Assembly: GCA_016748015.1 (NCBI GenBank)
Contig: JAAOMT010000503.1
Location: forward strand, 794,305-858,304
DNA from: Geosiphon pyriformis
Lineage: Eukaryota > Glomeromycota > Glomeromycetes > Archaeosporales > Geosiphonaceae
Reading direction: 5' to 3'
Length of the DNA: 64,000 nt
Position numbers and translations under genes: made by a program. Below are positions 36,690-50,102 of the stretch, one piece after another. Position 1 is the first letter of the stretch. Every line of letters starts with the position of its first letter. A model generated the notes under the pieces. That model worked only from the letters and a program-made list of their open reading frames with translations, did not search any database and was not told where the DNA came from.

Positions 36690-37511
36690 CTATATTGTGG
36701 TGTGGGTTTTTTTTTCACCCATCTTCCAGTTTTGGGTGATATTAGTCCTTTAAACATTCTTGAATCTAGTGATTTTGTGTCTGTTTGTAATCATTTCTTA
36801 CAGGCTGGTACCAGCAGTTTGTCAGTATATACAGATGAGTTCCTTAGTAATTTGGACACAGCTAGCTGTAGAATTGGAGCTGCCATTTTTTTTGAGGATG
36901 TTAATTTGGGTTTAGGCATTGGTATGTCAGGCTTAATGTCATCTACTTTGGCAGAGTTACAAGCCATCGCACTGGCCCTGGAGTGTGTTCCTCCATCAAG
37001 CTCTGTTCAATTGTTTTCAGATAGTCAATCTGCTTTGGATGCTTGTAAATTGAAATTGGGTCTGATATGTCCTGGCTTTCATAATTTGTGTTGGATTAAA
37101 TGTTATCATATTGTCAATGTTATTCACAGTAAGGATTTAGGGGTTAGCTGGCATAAGGTAAGGAATCACTCTGGTATTTTGAAAAATGAGCATGTTGATG
37201 TGATTGCTGGTGCTGCTTCTCTTTCTGGTTGGTATCTTTCTTCCCGCTTAAGTAAACACTTTGTAATGGCTAATGGTAATGTTGTTTCTGGAAATTCCAG
37301 ATATTTTGTCCATGATATTTATTGTTCAGTTTGTTATGCTCACTGGAAAGTTGGTTCTGGCTCTAAGTTTTTGGCAGAAAGTTTGATTTCTGAGATTAAT
37401 TGGCTTCATTTGTCTTTGGTGTGGCATTCTGACTTGCATATGGCCACCAGTTTTACCAGTAGACTTTTAGCTAATACATGCACCTATTTTATGAAAGTTT
37501 TGCATCATTAA
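36666..37511 (+). pseudogene. RNase H domain of a LINE ORF2, degenerate
   Basis: An open run of 281 codons without a proper start. In LINEs of this kind RNase H sits C-terminal to RT and removes template RNA. Catalytic acidic residues are kept but the surrounding glycine-serine is changed (TDEF where TDGS is usual), by a G-to-A and a C-to-T change. Confidence 0.75.
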
Positions 37512-38240
37512 CTGTCTGTTGCTATATAGAAATGCCTTTATAATAGACTTTATCCTAGTGTGTTGTACTTATATTGTGGTAACGTTGAGGTATTGGATTA
37601 TGTGTTTTTTTGTAGAATCAATGAATTTGTTCAATGTTGGTTGTTAGAATCTTGTGTAGATTCCTGAAAGGTGGTCTTTGGTTTCTCTCATTTTTCTTCA
37701 GGTGTATTGCAGCTGCTGTCATCCTGTATGTCTGATCCCTCTGTATTCACAGTTCTTTGTAAAAGTTTTGTTTTTAATGGGTGGTTTCACGAGGCTGTTT
37801 CCATCTTCCATGATCTCAAAGTTGCTGGTTTGGAGATTGTCAAATTTGTATGCTTTCTTGGTCTGGCTTTCAGAGAAGATGTTTGGTTAGTTCATGCTAA
37901 ACATCGAGCTTATATGGAAAAAAATGGGTTGATTCCATTTGACAGTTTGAATCTCATCTTAGTTTTTGGTCTGGCTTTGAGGTTTTCTATTGAAGTTGTC
38001 AAATTGCTTGATGTCACTGAAGCTTTTGGTATTCGGTTTGGCTTTTACAAATCTTGTTTGTTTTTTTCAGGTATAGGTGGTCAGGTTTCTGTTTACATAG
38101 CTGCATAATATTGTTTTAATTGGCCCAAGTGGCTGGTTATGTGTAGAAAGTGCATGATTTATGTCTAGTTTAGATTATTTCTTTGATGTATAGCACTAGG
38201 TTGTGTTTGGATTTCACTTGTTAAGTAAATAAAAAAAAAA
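36690..38240 (+). mobile_element. 5'-truncated LINE ORF2 fragment with RNase H and 3' tail
   Basis: Starts inside the RT-RNase H linker. RNase H residues are retained: SVYTDEF, TLAELQAIALALEC, LFSDSQSALDAC and HVDVIAG. Then comes a C-terminal region where the zinc knuckle is damaged (LYCGNVEVLDYVFFC, with tyrosines replacing Cys and His), and a second frame 37,671-38,108 encoding the domain KHRAYMEKNGLIP...FFSGIGGQVSVYIAA. Stops near 37,510 and 37,665 separate the frames. The tail T2 and poly-A tract follow at 38,108-38,240. Confidence 0.85.
38108..38240 (+). repeat. LINE 3' tail, copy T2
   Basis: Directly follows the stop codon: AATTGGCCCAAGTGGCTGG, GTGTAGAAAGTGCATGATT, GTGTTTGGATTTCACTTGTT, then AAGTAAATAAAA. 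Confidence 0.85.
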
Positions 38241-39226
38241 TTCTCTATATTAATTTTCAAACTATATTTATTTTTAATCTAAATTATATTTGTAAAAATC
38301 TTATTTAAAGTTTTATTAAAAACAAAATATCTTATTTTAAATAAAAATAACTTTAATTTTTAGTTTTTTATACAAAGCAAAAAAAGTATTTATTAAAATA
38401 ATAACTTGGTTGTAAATACAAGTATTAATATTAAAGTATATAAGTTTTTATTCTTTATAATGGCTAAATTACAGACTTATACTGTTCTTGAAATGCATTC
38501 TGTTTTTTTGTGTTGTGGTTTTGTATTTGCATAGCCAGTTTGCTATTAATGCATATATTTTTGAAGTTTTGTTTATTGTATCAAATTTTTATAATTAGTG
38601 TTAAATAAAAAGGAAACATATTGCTAATCTAATTAAAAATAAAAAATTTTCTATTAAATAAATGAAGATTAAAGGTTATTCAAATATTCTAAGCAATATT
38701 AGGACTGATACAATAGTAGATAAGATTATTCACTTTTTTTTTTCTTTACTAACTGGAGTTTAAGAACAGTTTATAATAACTAAAAAGATAGTTGTATCTA
38801 ATAATACTTATTATTTTATTCATAATTTATATAGATTCATTTGTTATATTCAATAAAAGACCAGTCTGATTTTAACATAATTCTGAGTGTATTAATTAGA
38901 AAAGTAAATTGGCTGGCTATCATGAAGATCTAATATTTTAACTTACATATGCTTTCTGAGTTTATTAGTAAAAAATCTGCAAATCAGTACACATACTTGA
39001 TAAGACTGTATACAAACAGCTATTAGTAGCAGTTAGAAAAAAATTATATAACAAGATATATTCTAATATGCTGTGTTTGCTATATAATAAAATAAAGTTG
39101 TCTGATTATGTTTTTACTTGTGTTGGAGATAATAGTATTTAAAAAGAAATTTTGGAAAAAACTTCTGTAAAGTAGGTATTATTAATAAGTACTTACTACT
39201 TATTTTTTTTACTGTTTTGTAAATAC
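38241..39226. other. Decayed DNA between LINE tail and solo LTR
   Basis: Less A/T-pure than its neighbours and T-rich on the plus strand near 38,460-38,600, like LINE coding strands here, but no domain could be read. It continues past the solo LTR at 39,227-40,146. Confidence 0.45.
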
Positions 39227-40146
39227 TGTTACCAGTAGAATTTTAGCTATTAACTAGTATAAAATTATCTTTATAATTTCTATTATTAATTAGCATATAT
39301 TAATATTATTTCAAATTATTACTTATTATTTAATTAAATTATTAAATATTACTATTTAAATAACCCGATTTATACAATAAAAATTAGGATAATTAAATTA
39401 CACAATACTTCGAATTATATAATATTTAAGAATTTGCTAAAATTTATAAAAATTTACTAAAATAATTAATAATCTATTAAAATAACTTGTAGTTTGTCAA
39501 AATGTATCTTTAATTCAAGTTTATAAACTAGTATTACAACAAATTGTATAAAAAAAAAGCTTTTTTTTTCGAGAAAATATATTTTATTCAGAATCATCTT
39601 AAAATTTGAATTAATTAGCTTTATAAAAAAAAGTAATAAAAAACATTAAATACTTAAAAACCAAATTTTTTAATTATTTACACTTGAAATTTTTCAAAAC
39701 CCAATTAATATTTTGAAATTAATTAGCTACTAATTTCAGTAATTTGTTAATAATTCTAAGTCTGAACAGAAAACAATTTCTTTGCCAAAATTTTATTTCT
39801 TTTACATTTTTTTTATTTTTTTTATTTTTTTTATTATAATTATTAGAATAGCCTACAGACAAAATTTTTGTAGAAGAGTTGACTTTTACAGCAAAATAAC
39901 TATATATTTTAGTAAGTTTTTAAATAAACAATTTCTAAAAAAGAGTTAATGTTTACTACAACATAACTATACAAAGCAACTGGCATAGAATTAGCCATTT
40001 CCTTTATAAGCCCAACAGTTTAAATTATAGGAGATAATTTAAAGATAAATTTAGTTATTAGAGGTTTAATAACTTTTAATAAACATAAATTCACAGCAAA
40101 TAAGCATTTACAGCATTCAAAAAAAAACCAAAAATCTTTAGTAATA
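39227..40146 (+). mobile_element. Solo LTR, family 1 (920 bp), TSD ATAC
   Basis: Begins TGTTACCAGTAGAATTTTAG and ends GTAATA, a one-base change from GTAACA. Perfect ATAC duplications lie at 39,223-39,226 and 40,147-40,150. It aligns end to end with the copies at 47,739 (minus) and 54,664. A TATA-like box precedes an A-rich leader in the middle. No internal retroelement sequence flanks it, hence a solo LTR. A long non-autonomous DNA element is a weaker alternative. Confidence 0.8.
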
Positions 40147-43100
40147 ATACTTTCTTAATATTCTTTAAATATAAATCTATATATAGCAATTTGCAAAAAA
40201 TTTGTGTTAAGAAACTGGTATATTAAAACTGTTACAATTTTTAATAAGAAAGTAAAAGTTATTTCTATTTTTGTTAAATATTTAAAACATTTGATAGAAT
40301 TGTATTGTAATAAGATATGACTTGTAAAATCTAAACATAAAGTAAATATAGAGAAAACTGGATTGGTTAGAGATAGTAGTTTAGTTTTAAATTTGTTTTG
40401 TAGTATAATGTTTATATTATCAAATAAAGTAGTTTAATTGCTTAGTATAGTGAAATTTTTTGCAGTTAGTTTTGGTAGATGCAAATTATGACCTTTTTTT
40501 TGGTTAAAAACACATATATAAGTATAAATATTTAGTGTTGTTTTGTCTGATTTAAGTGACTAACCACATATAATAAAAACATAACTTAATAACAAATTAA
40601 ATTAAAACAACCAAATTTAAATTCTAAAATTCTAAAAAATTTAACTTAAATTTAATTATAAAATTAATAACAAAAATAACCAAAGATATAATCACAAAAA
40701 AACCAAAAAGACAAAGCTTTAATATAAGATTTTGTATTAATAAAAATTAAATTAAAAATCTTAAAACCATTAATAAACTTGAAAAAAAACTTAAAAATAT
40801 TTTACAATCCAAAAACAAATAATTTAAATTCTAATATTTATAGTAATATTAAAATTTAAAATTTTTTTATTAAATATAACACTTATATAAAATGTTAGTT
40901 TTTAAAATTTATAATAGCAAAACATTAATAATAATAAAAATTAAAAGAGCAAAAAATAAAACACATATAATTATTAACTTAAAAAATCAAATTACTGATT
41001 TTAAAAATAATACAACCAAAAAAAAATTGATTAATTTAGTCTTAAACATGTTTTTTAAAATAATAATTTTTTTTAATTAAGCAAAAAAAAAATTTTGATA
41101 CTGTTTTTTTAATTAATGCAAATCAGTTAATAAGAACAATAATAACAAAAAAATTATTTTAAAATATTATTATAAGTTAACAAATTTTAACTTAATTAAA
41201 ATAATAATACCAAAAACACCAAAAGTATTTTTAATATTATCAACAAATATATTAAAAAAATATTATAAAATACAACAAATATAAAAAAAAGCCAAAACCA
41301 CTATAAAAAACTTTTTAATTTTAAGTATAATTAAAAAAAATTATTAATAAAAACTATAATAATAGCAATTAAAAAAGTTTTAAAAGCAAAATTTATATAA
41401 AACAACTTTTTATTTTTTAAAATTGATTTAAGTTTAATAAAATTAAACAACAAATAAAACAAAAATTTAATTATAATTAATTTGATTTTAAAAATAATAT
41501 TAAATAGCAAAGTAAATATTATCTATTTAAAAAAATTTTTATAATTAAAAATTGTTTTCTATAAACAATATTAAAAAACAAAAAAAAAATATTAATTTTA
41601 TTTTTATTTAATTAATTTAATTCTTAATATTAAATTACTTTATGAATTAATTAAATAAAAATATATCTAAAAATATGTTTTTTTTGTTTTTAAAATTAAT
41701 AATAATTTGCCAAAAAACATTATATTTGGTAATACAATCAGTAGTTAATCTTGGTTTATTTTAAAAAAAATATTATTTTTATTGTTATTTATATTAAAAA
41801 GAGAGCTAAATATTATTAAAATAATTTATTTAAGATTTTATCCAAATTACAAAAAAGTTTAATATAATAATAGCAAAAACAAGTAATTATTGCTGTTTTT
41901 AAAGTCTTTAATCTTTTTTGTTATTTGCAAAATAATAATAATAGTAATAATAAAAACAAAAAAATTAACTTATTAACTAATTTATTATTAAAAACTAGAG
42001 TTTTAAAAAAAAATAAAAACAATATTAAAATTAATCTTAGTGTATTTCTTAAAAAAATTTTAACTAAAAAAAATTACCAACCAAAAATAAAAAAAATAGT
42101 TTAAAAACTATTAAAAATAGTTTTTTATTATTAATATTTAAAAATTATATTATTAAAATATTTTGTTTAACTGTTTTAATAACAAAAAAACTCTCTTTTA
42201 TTAAATTTTATTAATTATTATAAAGAAAATAAAGATTAAAACTTTTTTACTTTTTGTTTTAATTGTAATTATAAAATTTAAAAGAAAAAAAAAGAGTTTT
42301 TTTTTAATAATTTGTTTAATTTAAACATAATATTGTTATGATTAAAACTCATAATTTTTATTAGTTATTACATATATTAATTACTAATATCATATAATTA
42401 GCCATTTTATTTTTAAATAATAATTATTGATTTGATTAATAACTTGACTGTTAACCTAATTATTGACTTAATTATTAACTACTTTTAATAGCTATATAAG
42501 TAATAAGTCTCTTAGATATATAAAAATATATAGCAATAAATGTAACAATTAATTAAAAATAAATAAAATAACAACTTTTATCTCAATTTTTTTTTATTGC
42601 TTATTTTTTTTTTCTTACTTATAAGTATTTAAACATCTTGGAATAAAAAATTACTTATTGGCATTTACTTACTTTTTTTTGACTTATATAATTATAGTAT
42701 TTAAAAATTATTGAATAAAACATAACTGAAAAATATATCTAATATTTGATATTAAATTTTAAAAACATTAATGTAAGACATAGAATTATATTAGTGTGTT
42801 ATTATTTGTTAATAATATAAACTATTTTTCTATTTTTAGATTCTTTGATTATTTTTTGAAAAGAATAACAATTAAAATATTTTATAAGACTGATCTTGTA
42901 TATTAAATTCATATTTATTTAATTTGTTTCTTGAAGTTAAATTCTCTTTGATTAATTCCATTATCCTACAATCTTGTTTTCTCTTGCTATTTGTTAGTTT
43001 ATTATTCCAATCTGTAACAATATATAATTTAAACAAATTTTTTAATTTTAAAATAAATAATTATTAAATAATATATAGTTTTTTTTATTTAAAAAGATGA

Positions 43101-43247
43101 TTTTTTTTGTTAATAAATTCTTAGTTTTTATAATATTATTAATTTTTATAATATTATTAATAAAATTAAGTTAAAATAAAAAATAATAATAAAATTATTT
43201 TAATTTAGTTTAAAGTAATATAGTTGATTTTTTGTTTACAATAAAAA
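40147..43247. other. AT-rich, strand-skewed decayed DNA
   Basis: From 40,560 to about 42,100 the plus strand is A-rich and T-poor, as expected for LINE sequence in minus orientation after heavy decay (their coding strand is T-rich). The frame 40,892-41,080 is Lys/Asn/Ile only. Nothing else is recognisable. Confidence 0.4.
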
Positions 43248-43742
43248 TTGGCTCTGTATAAGAGCTTTGTTTTCAATGATGTGTATTGTGAGTCTATTTT
43301 TGTTTACAAGAATCCTGAGGTGGCAGTTTTTAATATTGTGGACTTTGTTTACAAGTTTTGCTTTGCATTCTATGATGATATCTGACTGGTCTGTATAAGA
43401 CACCAGGCTATTATGAAAAAGAATAAGCTGATTCCACGTGATGGCTCTGTCCCTGTCTCTATTTCTGGTTTTGCTTTCCAGCTTTCAGCTGGTGTGATTA
43501 GGTTGTTGGGTGTTGCTAATGCACTCAGCATTAGTTTTGGGTTTCACAAGCCTTGTTTGTTTTTTGTGGATATTAGTGACATGGTTTCTGTTGATATAAA
43601 TGCATAGTATTGTTCTAACTAGTCTGAATGGCTGGTCACATATAGAAAAAGCATGATTCGTACCTAGTTTAGATTATTTGAATGATATATAGTTTTAGGT
43701 AGTGTTTGGATTTCACTTGTTAAAAGATAAAAAAAAAAAAAA
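43248..43742 (+). mobile_element. LINE ORF2 C-terminal fragment with tail T3
   Basis: Encodes only the last domain (KNKLIPRDGSVPVSISGFAF, FHKPCLFFVDISDMVSVDINA) matching the C-termini of the fragments at 31.4 and 36.7 kb, with one stop near 43,384. The tail starts at 43,606 (AACTAGTCTGAATGGCTGG) and ends in poly-A. The 5' truncation is typical of LINE insertion. It abuts the ORF1-type unit that follows. Confidence 0.75.
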
Positions 43743-43759
43743 ACAATAAAAATACCAAA

Positions 43760-46035
43760 ACAAATAATTATTAAAAAAAACTTTTTGTCTTTTTAATTTT
43801 ATAATTATGATTAAAGCAAAAAGTAAAAAAGCTGTATCTAATATTTTTTCTAAAATATCTAATAAAGTTTTAACCAGAAAAGTTTTTTCTGTTGTAAAAA
43901 CAGCTAGACAAAATATTTTAAAAGCTTTTTTCTTAAATAATTATTAAAGCATTTTTTTATTTTTAGTTGGTTCTTTATCAGTTAAAATTCTCTTAAAAAA
44001 ACACATCTAAGTTAGTTTTAGTGTTGTTTTTATCTCTACCAAAAGTTTAAAAGTTTTTAATAGTAAACCAGTTAATAAACTGGTTTTTCTAATCATTGTT
44101 ATTATATTTGGTACTACTAATACCACTTTTTTGAAAATAGCCAAAAAGACTAAGGATTCTAAAAAGTAGAAATAATTACTTACTTTTACTATTATTATAT
44201 TGAACTTTTTTGTGATTCCAAATAAGATTTTAAATAAAATTTTTATTATATCATTCAGCATATTGTTTAAGATAGACCAAAATCAATTATTGGTTGTATT
44301 ACCAAATATGGTATCTTTTGGCAAATTTTTGCTGGTTTTAAAAGCAAAGCAATAGTTTTTTGTTGAGTTATTTGTTTTTGAGAACTGGGCTAACCAAATA
44401 AAAACTAATTTATCATTATCTTTTCTGGTTTCTAATACTATTGTTGATAACACTTTAAAAATTATTACTAATTATTAAAAGTTTGCTAAGTAAATAGTCT
44501 TTACTTTGGTGTCTAGTATAATTTTTAAGATTAAATTGGCTTATATTAAGACTGTTTTCCAATTTGTACATGGTTTTTGGGTGTAAAATTAGTATTAAAA
44601 AATAATATAAAACTTTTTTATATAGAGTTTGTTTTTTAAGAGTCTTTGGAAGCTGTTTTTTTTGAGCTTATAAGTTTTGTTTATCTAACTACTCTTAAAA
44701 TTATCAAATTTTTAATAGTTTCTAAGTCTGGTTCTTTTTCTGTTACTATTGTATTATGTAATATATTTTTGAATATATTTGTCATCAATATTCAGATAGT
44801 TTTTAATATATTTGGTAAAGTTTTCTATATTGTGCTAAAGTTAACTAGTGTTTAATAATATGTGATTGTTTATTTCAAAATTTTAAATGCTGTTACATCT
44901 GTTTTAAATTATTAATCAGTTTTGTTAAGTAAATATAATATTAAAATTCTCTTTTTTGTGAATTAAAATAAGAATATTCTGTTTTATAATAAGTTTAAAG
45001 TCAAGTTGGTTAACTTTTCTTTTGGCTGTATTGTCTATAAAATTAGTAATATAATTTTTTAAATTGGTAATCAAACTTGTTTTATTCTTTACTTATCTAA
45101 TTTTGGTTATTGTTTTTGGTTTGTTTTGTTATATTTGGCTTATAGAATAATTTAAATACTGCTATTATTAAAACTAATATTTTGAAAAAATATTGTATCT
45201 GGTAGAAAATTTCTGAATGCCAATACTATTTTAAGTGCCAAAGTTTGAATTATTTGGCTGTTGATTGCAAAGTGTTTTTATTTCTTTTTTTCAAAACTTT
45301 AGGGTTTTTGTGCCTTATTTTATTAATATTAAGTTTTATATTAAGGCTGTTATTTCTTTGTTTCTTTCAATTTTTAGTTTTCCAATTGGTTTTGCTTTTT
45401 TTGCTAATTTAATAATTAAAATTTCTGTGATTTCTTCTTAGTTGGCCTCTTTAAAGTCTAATTTGGCCAAGTTTTTTGCTCTAATTAAGTTTATTGTTAA
45501 ATTAATTAGATTTTTGGTTACTGTATTTAAACAATTTATTAATAGTAATTTGGTTTTAAGTAGTATACTTGGTCTTAGAGTTAATAAGATTTTAAAACAT
45601 ATGGATATCTTTAGCAAAGCAGTCAATAAGTTGAAATAAGAAATAGTTGCTTTAAAAACTGAGTGTAATTATAAAAACATTAATATATCTGGCCTTTATG
45701 TAAGTTTATTTATAATTAATAATAATATGTTTTTTAACTTAATGTTATTATAAGAACATAAATTTATTAGTATCAAGATTAATGCTTTAAAAACAGCCAA
45801 TTGGCTAGTTAAATTGGTTAATAATAGTATTATATTGTTTAAAATTATTTAAAAGATGTTTTTTTTGAATAAGTTTTTTTTTATTGTATTAATATAGTAT
45901 AGTCTGAACTGGCTTAAGTAGCTGATTATATATAGAAAACACATAAACCATATTTAACACTAGAATGTTTGGTTTGTTTTTAATTTTTAAATAGTAATTA
46001 GGCCATATTTATTAAATATCTAATAAAAAAACAAA
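43760..46035 (+). mobile_element. LINE ORF1-only unit, heavily mutated copy, with tail T4
   Basis: Collinear with the unit at 53,390: N-terminal basic segment (MIKAKSKKAVSNIFSKISNK), central region, a zinc-knuckle region (CQYYFKCQSLNYLAVDCK near 45,213-45,270), a long helical part (SLKSNLAKFFALIKFIVKLI) and tail T4 at 45,893-46,035. No endonuclease or RT follows; the tail comes straight after the ORF. Many stops are present, mostly at codons that are Trp, Gln or Arg in the other copy. It keeps the uninterrupted sequence where the 53-kb copy carries an LTR. Confidence 0.8.
45893..46035 (+). repeat. LINE 3' tail, copy T4 (diverged)
   Basis: AACTGGCTTAAGTAGCTGAT, ATATATAGAAAACACATAAAC and TTATTAAATATCTAATAAA correspond one to one to the other tails with G:C to A:T changes. 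Confidence 0.65.
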
Positions 46036-46939
46036 AAAAAACACAAAACTTAAAAAATAATAATATTGTTTTTATCTATTTTTTTTTCTTATTTTTTTTT
46101 AAAATTATTTTTTTTAATATAAGTCTATTTATGATCATAAAATTGGCTGGCAGTTTAATTAAGATTATAAATACTAAAAAAAATAGTGTAAAAAACTGTT
46201 TTAATTAAAAAAAAATTATAATATTTACATATATAATTTAAAAAACTTTATTAAATAATCTAAAAAACTTACTGCTAAGTTTAATATTGTAAACTTTTTA
46301 ATTAGGCCTTTAATTATAAATATGCTAAAAAGTAGTAACATAATTAAATAATATTCTTAGAACAGTAAAGTTAAAAGTAAAAAAAAAAGCATTAATAAGG
46401 CATCTAATTTAAAAAATTTAAAAAACAAAATAATAAAAAAAACAAGTTATATTGACTTAAATAATTCAAGCAATAATGATGAACATATAGATAAAATTAT
46501 GTTTAAAAACACTTGTAGTTATTAACAAAAAAACATATTAATTGTGATTATGATTAATACAATCAGATATAAATTAATTAATTATTATTTTTAGTAACTA
46601 TTTCTAAATAGTAATTACAGATTTAAAATATTAGACTACACAAATAAAAATGTATAAAAATTTTGAAGTATAATAAAGTCTATTATTATCAGATTATATA
46701 CATTAATTCTTAATTTTCATTGGTGTTTTTTACTTTGTTAAGATTTTTTATATTCAATTTAGTAAAATAATTAGATTATACCATATTTTTTTGTTATCAT
46801 TAAACTAATTGCTAATTTTTTATTTTTTATTTATTAATTAATTTTGTTGATTAAATGTAATAATATAGACTTTTTTTTACATAATTTTAATAATAATTTT
46901 TATAATATGTGTTTTAATTTTTGCATTAAAAAACTATGA
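46036..46939. other. AT-rich DNA, possibly the 5' part of the next LINE
   Basis: A-rich low-complexity sequence. A Lys-rich then Asp/Asn-rich translation near 46,380-46,520 would suit the N-terminus of a gag-like LINE ORF1, but this is guesswork. Confidence 0.35.
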
Positions 46940-47738
46940 AAATCTTTGATAATATTGTATCAAAACTTATAACTTGATTGTATTCTTTAAAAAACTATTG
47001 TTTAATATGCTAAGTAATAATAAATCTTTTGATTTACTATTACTTATATTTATTAGTATTAATATATACATAATTACAAATACCAAAAAAAGCAAAAGTT
47101 TTATACCAGTTAAGTTATTTGCTTTGGATGTTGGTTTTATTGCAGTTTTTGGCAAGTCTTTAAACAAAAAAGTGAAAGTTTTTAAAAAACTTTTTTATTA
47201 AATTGATAGTTTTAAAGAAGTAACAGCTTTTTCAAAATTTTAAAATATCATTAAAGCATTATTTATGTTCAAAACTAGTCTGGAAGCTGTTAAGTGGCTG
47301 GTTATAAGTAAAAAAATTTTTGTTAATAATAATCTAAAAAAAATTAATACTAAATCAAATCAAAAAATTATATTTTAAAAAAATCCAATAAATCCTTTTA
47401 AATTAATGCTTAATGCAATACTATTTAAATTTGGCAAAATTGTTTCTATTAAAATACAGTTAATTGGCTTTTGACAAAAAACATTTGTTAAGTTTAAAAG
47501 TTTTAAAGCTATTAATTTGGTGTTTTTTAAATAATTAATTTTTTTAGACAAAAACTTGGTATATATAGCAAAAGCCAATATTAATAAACAATTATAGAAT
47601 AATAAAAATCATTATTATGCTTTTTTATATATGCTGCTAATAAACATATTTGTTTATAATATTTCTGATTTAGTTTTATTATATGGTAGAAAAACATGTA
47701 TTATTACTTATAATTAAATCTTATATATATAAACACAT

Positions 47739-48709
47739 TGTTACCAGAGGTTTTTAGTCTCTTTTCTTAAATGTTGTTAATGTTAATTTGCTGTGAATTT
47801 ACATTTTTAGGAAGTAGTTGAACCTCCAGTAACTGAATTTATTTTCAAATTATCTCTTATAATTTGAACTGCTGGGCTTATAAGTGAAATGGCCAATTCC
47901 ATGCCAGTTACTTTTATGTAGTTATATTGTAGTAAATATCAACTCTTTTCCAGGAATTGCTTGTCTGAAAGCTCACTAAAAATGTGTAGTTACTTTGCTG
48001 TAAAAGTCAACTCTTTTACAGAAATCTCATCTGTAGGCTACCCTAATGATTGTAATAGAAAAATAAAAAAAAAATAAAAAAAATGTAAAAGAAATAGAAT
48101 TGTGTCAAAGGAAACGTTTTCTATCCAGGCCTGGAGTTACTAACAGATTACTGAGATTGGTAGCTAGTCAATTTCAAAATGTTAGTCGTTTTGAGGGAAT
48201 TTCAAGTGTAATGATTTAAGGATTTGGTTTTCGAATATTTAATTTTTATTTGAAATGTAAAAAGATAATTTGTTCTAATTAAGATATCTAAGTAAGATAC
48301 TATGATAAGATATTATGGGAAGATACATTTTTTTAAAGAGAGAAGCTCTTCTTTTATACAACTTGTTGTAGTACTAGTCTTTGAACTTGCACTTTTCTCT
48401 TTGCTACAATTTTGGTGAACTAAAGATACATTTCGGCAAACTACAAGTTATTTTACTGAACTATTGATTATTTCGGCTAATTTTTATTAATTTCGGCCAA
48501 TTTTGACTATGTTAAATGGTTCAGAGTATTGTGTAATTTGATCATCTTAATTTCTATAATACAAATTGGATTATTGATTGAGTAATAATATTTAATAATT
48601 TGATTAAATAATAAGTGATATTCGAGATAATAATAATATATGCTAATTAATAATAAGAATTATGAAGGTAATTTCATGCTAATTAATAGCTAAAATTCTA
48701 CTGGTAACA
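47739..48709 (-). mobile_element. Solo LTR, family 1 (971 bp), minus orientation, TSD ACAT
   Basis: In minus orientation it starts TGTTACCAGTAGAATTTTAG and ends GTAACA. Perfect ACAT duplications lie at 47,735-47,738 and 48,710-48,713. A TATAAAAG box lies at 48,358-48,351 (minus), followed by AAGAGCTTCTC. It splits the gag-like frame of the surrounding LINE between GRKTCIIT and the downstream knuckle. Confidence 0.88.
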
Positions 48710-50069
48710 ACATTATATTGTTGTATATTTTGACTTTATTATAAATAAAAATACTATCATTTTCTTGACTCTGGTTTTTAAAGATATAGACTTGTTTTGG
48801 ATTGGACTTTTTAGTTTAATTTGTGCTAAATATGGAAAAATTGATCATATTTTCAATATTTATAAGCCAAGTTTAAAATTTTTTAGTCAAAACTTAAAGA
48901 AAAAATTCTTTAATTTTAACAAAAAATGTCTTGTTTTAATCTATACAAAGAAACAAGCTCCGATGTTTTGTTTAATATCTTTTAATAATATAACTTGGAT
49001 TTCTATAATAAGTATTAGTTTAAAATAATTTCTTTTTAAGTTATTTGTTGATGTTTTTTGGTAAATATATTAATTAGTAATTTCAAAAAAGTTTTTGTTA
49101 TTTAACTTTGGCTTTTTAATTGAATATTTTTAAGTATTTCTTAAAGTTTTTGTTTAATTGCATTACAAAATTTTTTTATAAATTAAATGGCTTTTTTTTT
49201 GCTATTATTAAATTGCATTTTAAAAATGTCTAGTTTGGTTGTTAATTTAGTATTAAATATGATTATTAATAAGTTGTTGTCTATTTTCTTTGTTTTAAGT
49301 ATTAATTCTAATGTTTTTTAGTAGATCCAAAGTTTTGACTGCTAAAATTAGTGATCTGAAAACTAATATAGTGGTTTTAAAAAATTAAATTAAATTAATT
49401 ATAGAAAAATTGAAGTTTTTTAGTTTAGATAAAAATATGTATTTTTTTTTCATTTTTAATAAGTAGTTTAACTTAAAAATAGCTATGAGTAATATTAAAA
49501 AAATAAATGTTCTTGTTAAGCAAAATAACATTATTAAATAGCATAATAAGTTATATTTTAATTATTACTAAAACTAAGTTTTGTTTTAATATTAAATTTT
49601 GAATTACAAATAAGTTTTTGAATATAAAAGTATTTATTTCTGGTTTAAATTCTAAGTATTTAAATATTAGTGTTGCTTTAATTGTGAATAAATATTTAGT
49701 TAAGCATAGTTTAAAAATTTAAAAAATTTTAGCAGGTTTTTAATGATTTGTTTATTTTTTAAAAACAAATAATTAATTTTTGTATTAAAATTATATATAA
49801 GCACATCTTTGGAAAAATGTTTGAATTAAGCAATTATTGTTAATTTTTTTATAACTTATATATCCAATAAAAGTATTTTTATTATTTTAAAAGATAATTT
49901 TAATAAAGATAATATTAATTATAATGCCAACTTTAAAAGATGTGTAAATTTAAGTTTAATTAATTTCTTATTTAGTAGTTTATTTGTTAAGTTTTTTATT
50001 TAAAAAAACTCTAAAAATATTAAAAAAACTATTGACTTCATTTTTATTTTGTTTAACTTGGTGAATACA

Positions 50070-50072
<3 letters not shown>

Positions 50073-50102
<30 letters not shown>
